NCBI RefSeq assembly: GCF_021869765.1
Contig: NZ_CP084580.1
Coordinates: 2,728,001-2,792,000, forward strand
From: Chryseobacterium sp. MEBOG06
Lineage (GTDB): Bacteria > Bacteroidota > Bacteroidia > Flavobacteriales > Weeksellaceae
Reading direction: 5' to 3'
DNA length: 64,000 nt
Part shown: positions 26,407 to 35,637 of the stretch, one piece after another
Position numbering within the stretch: position 1 is the first letter of the stretch
Layout of the letters: the number at the start of each line of letters is the position of its first letter
Notes under the pieces: generated by a model
Told to the model about the DNA's origin: nothing
The model's input: only the letters and a program-made list of their open reading frames with translations
The model's database searches: none
Made by a program: the position numbers and the translations under genes

Positions 26407-27390
26407 ATGCAGAAAAAACTGGCAGTTGCCATCTTGAACTGGAATGGCAGAAATTGGCTTGAAAAATTTCTTCCAAATGTAGTTGAATTTTCTCAAAATG
26501 CAGACATTTATGTTATTGATAATCTTTCTACAGACGATTCCGTACCCTTTATAAAAGAGCATTTCCCTACAGTAACGGTCATTAAAAATGAACAGAACTA
26601 TGGGTTTGCGGGAGGCTATAATGAAGGGCTAAAAAAAATAAGCAATCCATACTACTGTCTTCTCAATTCTGATGTAGAAGTTACAGAAAACTGGATAGAA
26701 CCTGTATTGGAGTTGTTTGAAAAGAATGTTTCAGTCGCCGCAATTCAACCTAAAATTTTATCTTATCATAATAAAAGTTATTTCGAATTTGCCGGAGCAG
26801 CCGGTGGTTTGATTGACAATCTTGGTTATCCCTATTGCAGAGGAAGGGTTTTTGATGATCTGGAAGAAGACAAAGGACAATACAATGATGAAACAGAAAT
26901 CTTCTGGGCATCGGGATGCTGTCTTTTTATCCGTTCAAAAGATTTTTGGGATCAAAATGGCTTTGATGCCAGATTTTTTGCACATCAGGAGGAAATTGAT
27001 TTATGCTGGAGGCTTATCAATACCGGAAAAAAGATCTTTTACACAGGAAAATCCAGTGTGTATCATGTAGGGGGCGGAACGTTGAATAAGCAGAGTGCTC
27101 AGAAAACGTTTTTAAACATCAGAAATAATCTTTCTATGATGCTGAAAAATCTTCCTTTCCCTCAATTGATATGGCTTATTTTTTTCAGACTCTGTCTGGA
27201 CGGTATCGCAGGAATTTATTTTGGCTTCAAACATGGATTTCTACACCTGTGGGCTGTAGTAAGGGCTCATTTTGGATTCTACGGGCAGCTTCCGGGGACC
27301 TGGAAACTTCGACAGAAACATCAGAAAAAGAATTTCTACCAATCGAAATGGTTAATCTTCAGACACTTTCTGGGACGAAAAAACAAGTGA
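26407..27390 (+). CDS. Family 2 glycosyltransferase (rhamnosyltransferase-like)
   Basis: 327 residues. The GT-A fold is indicated by YVIDNLSTDDSVPFI, NYGFAGGYNEGL, LLNSDVEV (DXD-like) and a later FFAHQEEIDLCWRL motif, all typical of the wecB/rhamnosyl branch of GT2. The C-terminal ~60 residues are hydrophobic then strongly basic, consistent with peripheral membrane attachment. It shares a probable transcript with the lipid A acyltransferase, so the acceptor is likely an envelope glycan. Donor sugar unknown. Confidence 0.9.
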   Translation: MQKKLAVAILNWNGRNWLEKFLPNVVEFSQNADIYVIDNLSTDDSVPFIKEHFPTVTVIKNEQNYGFAGGYNEGLKKISNPYYCLLNSDVEVTENWIEPVLELFEKNVSVAAIQPKILSYHNKSYFEFAGAAGGLIDNLGYPYCRGRVFDDLEEDKGQYNDETEIFWASGCCLFIRSKDFWDQNGFDARFFAHQEEIDLCWRLINTGKKIFYTGKSSVYHVGGGTLNKQSAQKTFLNIRNNLSMMLKNLPFPQLIWLIFFRLCLDGIAGIYFGFKHGFLHLWAVVRAHFGFYGQLPGTWKLRQKHQKKNFYQSKWLIFRHFLGRKNK

Positions 27391-27506
27391 AAAATTAATA
27401 GTTATGGAAAAGACATAAATAAGTGTATTGTCTTACCAACTAAGGATATATTATTCTTTGTCAACTTAGAACCATTAAAGAATAACAACTAATTTACAAT
27501 GTAACA

Positions 27507-28061
27507 ATGGATTTCTGTGCAATAGATTTTGAAACAGCAACTCACGAGAGAAGCTCAGCTTGTGAAATGGGAATTTGTGTGGTACAAGACTCTAAAATTG
27601 TAGAGACTAAAACCTGGCTGATCAAACCGCCAAGTTTCCCTTATTTCAATAAATTCAATATTGCTGTACACGGGATTCATCCCGAAGATGTACAAAATGC
27701 ACCTACCTTTGATGAAATATGGCATGAAGCACAAGATATGATGTACGGAAGCCTTATGATTGCTCATAATGCGAGTTTTGATGCTTCCGTCTTAAGAGGC
27801 TGCCTGGAATATTATGGATTGTTTACTCCCAGCGTAAACTATCTGTGCAGCATTCAGCTTGCTAAAAAATCTTGGAATTATCTTCCAAAATATGGATTGA
27901 AACCTTTGGCGGAATACCATAATATTAATTTTAACCACCACCGCGCAGGCGCTGATGCTGAAGTATGTGCCAAAATATCTCTGCTGGCTTTTGAGAAGCT
28001 CTTTCTCACCAGTAATGATGAAGTGCAGGATTACATGAAAGCAAAAATCAAAAAGCTTTAG
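27507..28061 (+). CDS. 3'-5' exonuclease, DnaQ/epsilon-like
   Basis: 184-residue DEDDh-type exonuclease with motif I DFETAT, motif II HNASFDASV and motif III HHRAGADAE, whose acidic and His residues bind the two catalytic metals. It is a stand-alone exonuclease domain, shorter than the replicative epsilon subunit and without a polymerase-binding tail, so it could act as epsilon or as a repair/RNA-processing nuclease. Intergenic gaps on both sides suggest its own transcript. Confidence 0.9.
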   Translation: MDFCAIDFETATHERSSACEMGICVVQDSKIVETKTWLIKPPSFPYFNKFNIAVHGIHPEDVQNAPTFDEIWHEAQDMMYGSLMIAHNASFDASVLRGCLEYYGLFTPSVNYLCSIQLAKKSWNYLPKYGLKPLAEYHNINFNHHRAGADAEVCAKISLLAFEKLFLTSNDEVQDYMKAKIKKL

Positions 28062-28131
28062 TAATTATACAATAATTAAAACCCGGGTTCTTTTTATCTG
28101 ACCTCTGTACCTCGTTAAGATACAGGAAAAA

Positions 28132-28521
28132 TTAATTACTTAAAACTTCAGACAACAGGTTGAATTTTGGAATATCCACTTCAAAAGTTTCCTGCGTTTC
28201 CATGTTTTTAATCAGGTATTTTCCGCCCATATTCCCTACTCCGGAACGAAGCATCACATTTGAAAAATAAGCGAAATTTTCACCTTGTCCTATTTCAGGA
28301 GTCAGACCTATTACGCCGTCTCCTATAATCTCTGTGTATCCGAATCCTACATCAAAAATTAACCATTTTCTTTTCAATACTTTGATAGGAAAGCTTCCGT
28401 CATTTTCTATCGTAATATTGTATTTAAAAACATAACGGTTTTCGGAGGGATAACTGTTTTTACTATCATATTCAGGTATTACTGAAACTTTGATATTGGA
28501 AGTCATTTTTGAAAACATCAT
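28132..28521 (-). CDS. apaG: ApaG-domain protein
   Basis: 129-residue protein of the ApaG (DUF525) fold, an immunoglobulin-like beta sandwich historically tied to Co2+ resistance and Ap4A levels. Typical segments are NRYVFKYNITIENDGSFPIKVLKRKWLIFD, GDGVIGLTPEIGQGENFAYFS and RSGVGNMGGKYLI. Length is normal. Molecular activity in the family is not settled. It is separated from sucA/sucB by a terminator. Confidence 0.94.
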   Translation of the reverse strand: MMFSKMTSNIKVSVIPEYDSKNSYPSENRYVFKYNITIENDGSFPIKVLKRKWLIFDVGFGYTEIIGDGVIGLTPEIGQGENFAYFSNVMLRSGVGNMGGKYLIKNMETQETFEVDIPKFNLLSEVLSN

Positions 28522-28543
28522 TGTCGTATTTTCTTAATAGATA

Positions 28544-28572
28544 CAAAAATCTCGCCTTTTTTAAGGCGAGAT
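28544..28572 (-). terminator. Terminator of the sucA-sucB operon
   Basis: ATCTCGCCTT / AAGGCGAGAT hairpin, followed on the minus strand by a run of T. Confidence 0.85.
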
Positions 28573-28602
28573 TATATATTTATATTATAATTTTATTAAA
28601 AC

Positions 28603-29856
28603 TTATAATCCAAGGCCTTTTCTCTCGTTACCTCCCATCAATACTTCAACAGGATTGTCAATGCCTTCTTTTACCGCAACAAGGAATCCTACAGATTCTT
28701 TTCCGTCGATAATTCTGTGGTCATAAGACATAGCCACATACATCATTGGTCTGATAACTACCTGTCCGTCAACAGCTACTGGTCTCTGGATGATATTGTG
28801 CATTCCAAGAATTGCAGATTGTGGAGGGTTGATGATTGGTGTAGACAACATAGATCCGAAAGTACCGCCGTTTGTAATGGTGAAAGTACCCCCTGTCATT
28901 TCATCCACAGTAATCTTACCGTCTCTTACTTTTACAGCAAGATCTTTGATGTTTGCTTCAACTCCGCTGAAAGTCATGTTTTCTGCATTTCTCAATACAG
29001 GAACCATCAATCCTTTAGGTCCTGAAACTGCAATTGAGATATCACAGAAATCATAGTTTATTTTGAAGTCTCCGTCGATAGATGCATTTACATCCGGATA
29101 CATCTGTAATGCTCTGGTAACTGCTTTTGTAAAGAAAGACATAAACCCAAGTCCAACTCCGTGTTTTTGAGCAAATTCTTCTTTGTAAAGTTTTCTTAAT
29201 CTGAAAATTTCAGACATATCTACTTCGTTGAAAGTTGTCAACATCGCTGTTTCGTTCTTTACAGAAACCAGTCTTTGAGCGATTTTTCTTCTTAAAACTG
29301 AAAGTTTAGTCGTAGTAGTAGTTCTTGCGCCTGTAGCAGTTAAAGAGTTTCCTCCTAATGCAGGAACTGCAGCCAGTTCAGCATCAGTTTTAGTGATTCT
29401 GCCATCTCTTCCTGTTCCGGAAACCTGTCCTGCATCCATTCCTTTTTCGTCAAGGATTTTCTTAGCTGCCGGAGATGGAGCCCCTGTAGCATAAGTTTGT
29501 GGAGCGGCTACCGGAGCAGCTGGTTTTGGAGCCTCTTGTTTAGCAGGTTCAGCAGCTTTTGGAGCTTCTTCCTGTTTCGGAGCTTCAGCAGCAGGTGCAG
29601 CACCTTCTGGTCTGGCAGCATCCATATCAATTAAACAAACTACCTGACCTACTTGTACCACATCACCTTCTTCTGCTTTTAAAGTGATAATTCCACTTTG
29701 TTCTGCTGGCAATTCAAGCGTTGCTTTATCTGAATCTACTTCAGCGATAGGTTGATCTTTTTCTACGTAGTCACCATCTTTTACAAGCCAAGTTGCAATT
29801 TCAACTTCTGTGATTGATTCGCCCGGTGAAGGAACTTTCATTTCTAAAACTGACAT
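28603..29856 (-). CDS. sucB: 2-oxoglutarate dehydrogenase E2, dihydrolipoyl succinyltransferase
   Basis: 417 residues: lipoyl domain with lipoyl-lysine Lys44 in [14 protein letters not shown], Ala/Pro/Lys linker, subunit-binding domain ([30 protein letters not shown]) and a catalytic domain ending with [18 protein letters not shown]. It forms the core of the 2-oxoglutarate dehydrogenase complex in the TCA cycle. It lies 38 bp downstream of sucA in one operon; the E3 gene is elsewhere. Confidence 0.97.
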   Translation of the reverse strand: MSVLEMKVPSPGESITEVEIATWLVKDGDYVEKDQPIAEVDSDKATLELPAEQSGIITLKAEEGDVVQVGQVVCLIDMDAARPEGAAPAAEAPKQEEAPKAAEPAKQEAPKPAAPVAAPQTYATGAPSPAAKKILDEKGMDAGQVSGTGRDGRITKTDAELAAVPALGGNSLTATGARTTTTTKLSVLRRKIAQRLVSVKNETAMLTTFNEVDMSEIFRLRKLYKEEFAQKHGVGLGFMSFFTKAVTRALQMYPDVNASIDGDFKINYDFCDISIAVSGPKGLMVPVLRNAENMTFSGVEANIKDLAVKVRDGKITVDEMTGGTFTITNGGTFGSMLSTPIINPPQSAILGMHNIIQRPVAVDGQVVIRPMMYVAMSYDHRIIDGKESVGFLVAVKEGIDNPVEVLMGGNERKGLGL

Positions 29857-29894
29857 ATCGAGTATTTTTTATTTTTTAACTGATTATTATTTAA

Positions 29895-32708
29895 TTAAGC
29901 TGTAACAGGTCTTTTTACCGGAGCATCATCTCTGTCAAAAACTCTGTTGATTACTGCGTTCTGATTTTTTTCGAACATTTTGTGGCTACCTGGAGCCGGA
30001 GCACCGCTTGGTACCGGAGCAACAACCTCAATTCCTGTGTTTCTGAAGTTTCTTAGGATATAAGACCACGCTCCCATGTTTTCCGGTTCTTCCTGAGCCC
30101 AAACTAATTGTTTTTTGTTCTCATACTTACTGAAGATAGCTTCAATAGCATCTGTCTGAAGTGGATATAACTGTTCGAATCTTACTAAAGCAATATTTTC
30201 ACAGTTTAATTCTTCTTTCTTCGCTAATAACTCGAAGTACAGTTTACCTGAGCAAAGAACTACTTTCTCAACTTTCTTAGGATCTGCAGTAGGATCATCT
30301 AGGATTGGCTGGAATGAACCGTTTGCAAAATCTTCAAGTGGAGAAACAACTTTAGGGTGTCTCAATAGAGATTTAGGACTCATTACGATCAATGGTTTTC
30401 TGAATCCCCACTTCAATTGTCTTCTTAATAAGTGGAAGTAGTTTGCCGGTGAAGTAATGTTAGCTACCACCATGTTTTCATTGGCACAAAGTGTAAGGAA
30501 TCTTTCCAGTCTTGCTGAAGAGTGTTCTGCACCCTGTCCTTCTGAACCGTGAGGCAATAGCATTACCAATCCATTCTGAAGTTTCCATTTTTCTTCTGCA
30601 GCTGCCAGATACTGGTCAACGATGATCTGAGCTCCGTTCACGAAATCACCAAACTGAGCTTCCCAGATTGTTAATGTATTTGGAGAAGCCATTGCATATC
30701 CGTAATCAAAACCTAGAACACCATATTCTGAAAGGTGAGAGTTGAATACATCAAATCTGCTTTCTGATACATGTCTTAGAGGAATATATTCTTCTTCTGT
30801 ATCTTCTGTTTTTACAACAGCATGTCTGTGAGAGAATGTACCTCTTTCCACATCTTCTCCGGAGATTCTTACATTATGACCTTCTACAAGCAGTGTTGCA
30901 TAAGCTAACCACTCTCCCAATGCCCAATCTAATGAATTACCTTCAATAGCTTTGATTCTGTTTTCAAAAAGTCTTGTAATTTTATTGATGAATTTTTTAT
31001 CTCCAGGAAGTGTTGACATTTTAAGGGCCAATTCTTTCAGCTTCGATGCATCATATTTTGTATCAACAGGCAACTGAACGGCTCCTCTTTTTCCGATCGG
31101 ATAGTTAGTCCAGTCTTCAGACATGAAGAGATCCATTACGTTTTTCTCAATTTCTTTGGAAGCATCAAAGTCTTTATCTAAAAGAGCCTTGAAGTCAACC
31201 TCCATCTTTTTGATGATATCATTTGAGATAACGCTGTCGTTGATCAGTTTATCTTTATAAATTTCTCTCGGGTTCGGGTGCTTGGAAATAGCTTTGTAAA
31301 GATTGGGCTGTGTAAACCTTGGCTCATCTCCTTCGTTGTGACCATATTTTCTGTACCCTAAAAGGTCGATATAAACATCTTTTCCGAATTTTGCTCTGAA
31401 ATCAGCAGCAAAATGGATTGCATGAACTACTGCTTCAGCATCATCAGCATTTACGTGCATTACAGGAGATTCTGTAACTTTTGCAATGTCTGTACAGTAT
31501 GTTGAAGATCTTGCATCAAGGAAGTTTGTGGTGAAAGATACCTGGTTGTTTACCACGATATGAACAGTACCTCCTGTTTTATAGCCTTCCAATGTCATCA
31601 TCTGAGCTACTTCGTAAGCAATACCCTGTCCGGCAATAGCACCATCACCGTGAATGATGATTGGCAATACTTTAGAGTAATCTTTGTATTTGTCATCTAC
31701 TTTCGCACGGCAGATTCCTTCTACCAAAGCTGCTACGGTTTCAAGGTGAGACGGGTTTGGAGTAAGATTGATACAAACTTCTTCTCCTGAAGCTGTTTTG
31801 ACCTTTTTAGATGATCCTAAGTGATATTTAACGTCACCTGAGAATACATCTTCTTCAAATTCTTTTCCTTCAAATTCTGAGAAGATCTGCTTGTAAGATT
31901 TTCCGAAAATATTGGATAATACGTTCAGTCTTCCTCTGTGAGCCATTCCCAATACTACTTCATCTACTCCTAATTGAGAAGATCTTGAAATTAATTGGTC
32001 TAAAGCAGGAATTAACGTTTCACCACCTTCCAGTGAGAATCTTTTCTGACCTACAAATTTTGTGTGAAGATAGTTTTCAAAGGCAACTGCCTGGTTTAAT
32101 TTTAATAAGATTTCTATTTTTTCATTTGCAGAAAGACTTGGGTGGTTTTCATTTACCTGAAGCCATCTTTTGATGAAATCTTTTTCTTCAACATTGTTGA
32201 TGTAAGTATATTCTACTCCGATAGAATCACAGTAGATACTTTCTAAATGCGTAATCAAATCTGCTAATGTAGCAGGCTCTTTCATTCCTGTTTCAACAGC
32301 ACAGTTGAATTTAGTATTTAAATCTTCTTTAGAAAGCCCGAAGTTTTCGATATCTAAAGTAGGTGTATAGTGTCTTCTTTCTCTAACAGGGTTTGTTTTT
32401 GTAAACAAGTGCCCTCTTGTTCTGTAAGCTTCAATAAGGTTTACAACCTTGAATTCTTTTTTGATATGCTCAGGAACCTCTCCATTTGATACTGCCTGAG
32501 AAATCTGTTGTACTGCCGGAGCAGCATTGGCCGGAGCCTGAATAAATTGAATGTTATCGTCATCACCATAGTTCTCTAAAGCAAAATCGAAGCCTTGAAA
32601 GAAGGCTTTCCATGATGGTTCTAGAGAGTCCGGGAATTTTAAGTACTGTTGGTATAAATCCTCAATTAATTGAGAATGAGCTGCGTTTAGGAATGAAAAT
32701 CTGTCCAT
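29895..32708 (-). CDS. sucA: 2-oxoglutarate dehydrogenase E1
   Basis: 937-residue thiamine-diphosphate-dependent decarboxylase opening the 2-oxoglutarate dehydrogenase reaction. The N-terminus MDRFSFLNAAHSQLIEDLYQ, the central VVLGMAHRGRLNVLSNIFGK and the TPP/metal motif HGDGAIAGQGIAYEVAQM are diagnostic, followed by LPHGSEGQGAEHSSARLERF. Length is standard. It heads the sucA-sucB operon with a TAAATTTG box 47 bases upstream. Confidence 0.98.
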   Translation of the reverse strand: MDRFSFLNAAHSQLIEDLYQQYLKFPDSLEPSWKAFFQGFDFALENYGDDDNIQFIQAPANAAPAVQQISQAVSNGEVPEHIKKEFKVVNLIEAYRTRGHLFTKTNPVRERRHYTPTLDIENFGLSKEDLNTKFNCAVETGMKEPATLADLITHLESIYCDSIGVEYTYINNVEEKDFIKRWLQVNENHPSLSANEKIEILLKLNQAVAFENYLHTKFVGQKRFSLEGGETLIPALDQLISRSSQLGVDEVVLGMAHRGRLNVLSNIFGKSYKQIFSEFEGKEFEEDVFSGDVKYHLGSSKKVKTASGEEVCINLTPNPSHLETVAALVEGICRAKVDDKYKDYSKVLPIIIHGDGAIAGQGIAYEVAQMMTLEGYKTGGTVHIVVNNQVSFTTNFLDARSSTYCTDIAKVTESPVMHVNADDAEAVVHAIHFAADFRAKFGKDVYIDLLGYRKYGHNEGDEPRFTQPNLYKAISKHPNPREIYKDKLINDSVISNDIIKKMEVDFKALLDKDFDASKEIEKNVMDLFMSEDWTNYPIGKRGAVQLPVDTKYDASKLKELALKMSTLPGDKKFINKITRLFENRIKAIEGNSLDWALGEWLAYATLLVEGHNVRISGEDVERGTFSHRHAVVKTEDTEEEYIPLRHVSESRFDVFNSHLSEYGVLGFDYGYAMASPNTLTIWEAQFGDFVNGAQIIVDQYLAAAEEKWKLQNGLVMLLPHGSEGQGAEHSSARLERFLTLCANENMVVANITSPANYFHLLRRQLKWGFRKPLIVMSPKSLLRHPKVVSPLEDFANGSFQPILDDPTADPKKVEKVVLCSGKLYFELLAKKEELNCENIALVRFEQLYPLQTDAIEAIFSKYENKKQLVWAQEEPENMGAWSYILRNFRNTGIEVVAPVPSGAPAPGSHKMFEKNQNAVINRVFDRDDAPVKRPVTA

Positions 32709-32755
32709 TATTACAGTTTATCTATTTATTAAAATTTATTTGTAGAATTAATCTT

Positions 32756-32763
32756 CAAATTTA
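32756..32763 (-). promoter_or_regulatory. -7 box of sucA
   Basis: Minus-strand TAAATTTG, 47 bases before the ATG. Confidence 0.4.
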
Positions 32764-32833
32764 ATAAAAAAAACCGAGTTAGAACAGTCTCAAACCGTTA
32801 AAAAAAATTAAGAAAATTAAAAATTAAAAAAAA

Positions 32834-33874
32834 TCACTTATACACTGATAATGAGAGCTTCATATTCACTTCCTGCCCTTCCATAGGACGTTCAATAAAG
32901 GTCTGAAGGATGTCTCCGAAGCGCATCTCGTCTTTTTTCGCTTTCTGAATCAGCTGCTGAATTGCCTTAATTCGGCCTTCATAACTTCCTTTGTAGTACA
33001 TGACGTAATTTTGAGACGGATTTACGGACCTAAAATTGAAATTATTATCAGACACTCCTATTTTCTTGGAAAGTGGAATTCCCAGGAAGTAAGAAACCTC
33101 TTTGTCCTTGTAATTATCCGCATCAGTCATCAGAACCGGATATCCAAATTCATCATCTTTTTTCCCCATATCCATCGTCACAAAATTATACACTTTGTTA
33201 TAATTCATCACGATATTTTTGTAAAGGGCGTCTTTCTTGTTTGAAGTACTTACATTGATCCCGAGCAACAGCTTATCTTCTTCTTTCTCCACCATCAGGC
33301 TGTCATATTTAATGGCTGCCATCCGGTTATCTTTTTCAACTTTATTTCCTAAGGAATTTTTAAGATTAACCATACTTTTGTTGATGTTCTCGGCAAAGCG
33401 GTCTTCGGTCCAGAAATTCTCTACCCTTTTCCACACAGAAAGTTTTGGGGTGTGCACATACCAGATAATTTTTGTCTTTTCTGCAGAAACAGGCTTAAAT
33501 TTAACGTCAACTAATGTCGGATTTTCATTTTCATCCTCAAAAAGCTGATATTTCAGAGTTTTATTCAGATTCTCATACCTGATAAACATTTCCCCATCGG
33601 TATCGTTTTTAGGATCTACGTAGCTAATAGAGCTCCCCTGTCCTTCATAAGGCGTATAATAATCAATATCTATGGATTGTGAACTGGTAAAAAAGTTGTT
33701 CCATCTTGTAAAATTCTGAAGATTATTAAATTGAGTAAACACTTTATCCACCGGATAATCGATCTCTTTTTCTATCGTAAAGTTTTTACTTTCGTCAACA
33801 AAATAATACATGGAAGCAGCATAAGCTCCCCCCAGCAAAACAATAATTACAGTTAATATTTTAAAAATACGCAT
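32834..33874 (-). CDS. Membrane-anchored SRPBCC / GyrI-like two-domain protein
   Basis: 346 residues from the ATG at 33874. An N-terminal membrane helix (about residues 5-22) precedes an SRPBCC (START-like) ligand-binding domain, seen in EKEIDYPVDKVFTQFNNLQNF, and then a C-terminal GyrI-like small-molecule-binding domain, seen in NYVMYYKGSYEGRIKAIQQLI. Both folds bind hydrophobic or aromatic ligands, but no ligand can be read from sequence. The start is supported by the promoter box ending 4 bases upstream. It is monocistronic, between sucA and the glycogen operon. Confidence 0.82.
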   Translation of the reverse strand: MRIFKILTVIIVLLGGAYAASMYYFVDESKNFTIEKEIDYPVDKVFTQFNNLQNFTRWNNFFTSSQSIDIDYYTPYEGQGSSISYVDPKNDTDGEMFIRYENLNKTLKYQLFEDENENPTLVDVKFKPVSAEKTKIIWYVHTPKLSVWKRVENFWTEDRFAENINKSMVNLKNSLGNKVEKDNRMAAIKYDSLMVEKEEDKLLLGINVSTSNKKDALYKNIVMNYNKVYNFVTMDMGKKDDEFGYPVLMTDADNYKDKEVSYFLGIPLSKKIGVSDNNFNFRSVNPSQNYVMYYKGSYEGRIKAIQQLIQKAKKDEMRFGDILQTFIERPMEGQEVNMKLSLSVYK

Positions 33875-33878
33875 CGCA

Positions 33879-33909
33879 CAAAAATAATACAAATAAAAAG
33901 AGTGAACAA
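33879..33909 (-). promoter_or_regulatory. Leaderless promoter of the SRPBCC gene
   Basis: Minus-strand TTG (33907-33909), exactly 20 bases, TATTTTTG (33879-33886), then only four bases (TGCG) before the ATG at 33874. Confidence 0.65.
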
Positions 33910-34072
33910 TATGCTGATCACTCTAGTTTTATGTTTAACAATAATTAACCTAATAATCAATTTTCAGGATGGAAATCACATAAATGGGGTTAAAAATAAT
34001 TGTTCGGAGCTTCATCTCCATAATTAACTGCCTTAATAATTTACTTTCTCCAACTTCAAATTTCTTTTGTTA

Positions 34073-35341
34073 CTACCCTATATGGGTGCCCGGAACCAAT
34101 ACAGCTCCTTTTTTTACAACAACGATACCATCCTGTACAGAATAAGTTCCATAGTCTCCATCAGGAATATGCTTCCCTCCTATGATTTTTACGTTATCGC
34201 CAATGTAACAGTTTTTATCAAGTATTGCTTTTTCTATGTAACAATACTTACCAATTCCCATATTCGGACGTCCTGCTCTGTCATTCAGGACAATTTCGGT
34301 GGTATTCTGATAGAAGTCAGCTCCCATTACGTAAGAGTTGACGATAGTACTGCCTTTATCAATTCTTGTTCTGTTTCCGATCACTGAATTTTCAATTTTA
34401 TCTGCCATAATGATACATCCGTCTCCAAAAACTGCCTTACTTACATAAGATCCGTTGATCTTGGACGGAGGAAGCATTCTCGCTCTTGTATAGATAGGTG
34501 AAGACGAGAATAAATTGAACTGGGGAAGATCCAGACAGAGATCCAGATTTGCTTCATAAAAGGATTCTATCGTCCCAATATCAGTCCAGTAGCCCTCATA
34601 TTGATAGCTTAATGTTTTATATTTCCCAATGGAATTCGGAATAATATCTTTTCCAAAATCATCACCTGCTCCTTCGTCAAACATCTTTTTAAGGATCGTT
34701 TTTGTAAAGATATAAATCCCCATAGAGGCTAAAAACTCTTTCCCTTTATGCTTGTTTTCCTCGGAAACTTCGGATTTAAGGCCTTCCAGCATATCAAAAT
34801 CCGGTTTTTCATAAAAAGAAGTGATATTTCCTTCATCATCAGATTTTAAGATCCCAAAACCTGTCGCATCTTTAGCATTTACAGGAATTGTTGCTATGGT
34901 AAGATCTCCGCCATTTTCAATGTGAAAATTCAGCATTTCCCTGAAGTCCATCTGATACAACTGATCTCCTGAAAGAATCAGGATATAGTCATAATCATAC
35001 TTTTCAAGGTGTTTCATAGACTGCCGTACGGCATCTGCCGTTCCCTGATACCAGCTTTCATTTTCTACATTCTGCTCGGCAGCCAGAATATCAACAAAAC
35101 CTTTACTGAAAATATCAAAGTGATAAGAATTCTTGATATGTGAGTTAAGAGAAGCTGAATTGAACTGTGTTAGAACAAGGATTTTATTCAATCCTGAATT
35201 CAGACAGTTTGAAATAGGAATATCTACCAGCCTGTATTTCCCTGCAATAGGTACCGCTGGTTTTGATCTTGAATACGTTAACGGGAATAATCTTGTTCCT
35301 CTTCCGCCGCCCAATACAATAGAGATTACATTTCTGTTCAT
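34073..35341 (-). CDS. glgC: Glucose-1-phosphate adenylyltransferase
   Basis: Makes ADP-glucose from glucose-1-phosphate and ATP, the committed step of glycogen synthesis. 422 residues with the nucleotide-binding GGGRGTRLFPLT, SGDQLYQMDF, the substrate-site region GYWTDIGTIESFYEAN and a left-handed beta-helix C-terminus. It is the last gene of glgB-glgA-glgC on the minus strand, separated from glgA by about 296 bp that contain an orphan reading frame (35479-35637). Confidence 0.97.
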   Translation of the reverse strand: MNRNVISIVLGGGRGTRLFPLTYSRSKPAVPIAGKYRLVDIPISNCLNSGLNKILVLTQFNSASLNSHIKNSYHFDIFSKGFVDILAAEQNVENESWYQGTADAVRQSMKHLEKYDYDYILILSGDQLYQMDFREMLNFHIENGGDLTIATIPVNAKDATGFGILKSDDEGNITSFYEKPDFDMLEGLKSEVSEENKHKGKEFLASMGIYIFTKTILKKMFDEGAGDDFGKDIIPNSIGKYKTLSYQYEGYWTDIGTIESFYEANLDLCLDLPQFNLFSSSPIYTRARMLPPSKINGSYVSKAVFGDGCIIMADKIENSVIGNRTRIDKGSTIVNSYVMGADFYQNTTEIVLNDRAGRPNMGIGKYCYIEKAILDKNCYIGDNVKIIGGKHIPDGDYGTYSVQDGIVVVKKGAVLVPGTHIG

Positions 35342-35478
35342 AAATATCTTGCGTTTTTTTATTTTATTAAGTTTACTGTTCTGTTCTTAGTGTTTGCATG
35401 AAGTGTACAGCAGTTAATTCTATTATCATCTTTATCATACCCATACACTGCCAATTCGTACATATCTGAATTACTGAG

Positions 35479-35637
35479 TTATTTTACCTCCTTATATACT
35501 CCGTCTATTTCTATATTGCATTTTTTAAGTTGTTCCCTGAAAGCCCCAGCGGTAATTAAAACATCCACCATATCAGATTTCTTCGATGTAAAATCATCTA
35601 AATCCTTTTCATACCTTGCTTTCCAGTCTTTACCATA
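35479..35637 (-). other. Open, protein-like frame directly after glgA
   Basis: After the glgA stop (TGA at 35638-35640) the same frame stays open for 52 codons and reads like a real, charged protein: YGKDWKARYEKDLDDF, then SDMVDVLITAGAFREQLKK, ending IDGVYKEVK and TAA. The first in-frame Met is 23 codons in, leaving only 30 residues. A TATGG at the stop suggests that one extra G would create an ATG start and a ~51-residue protein. It could be a small gene with an error, a lost C-terminal extension or a remnant. Confidence 0.4.
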
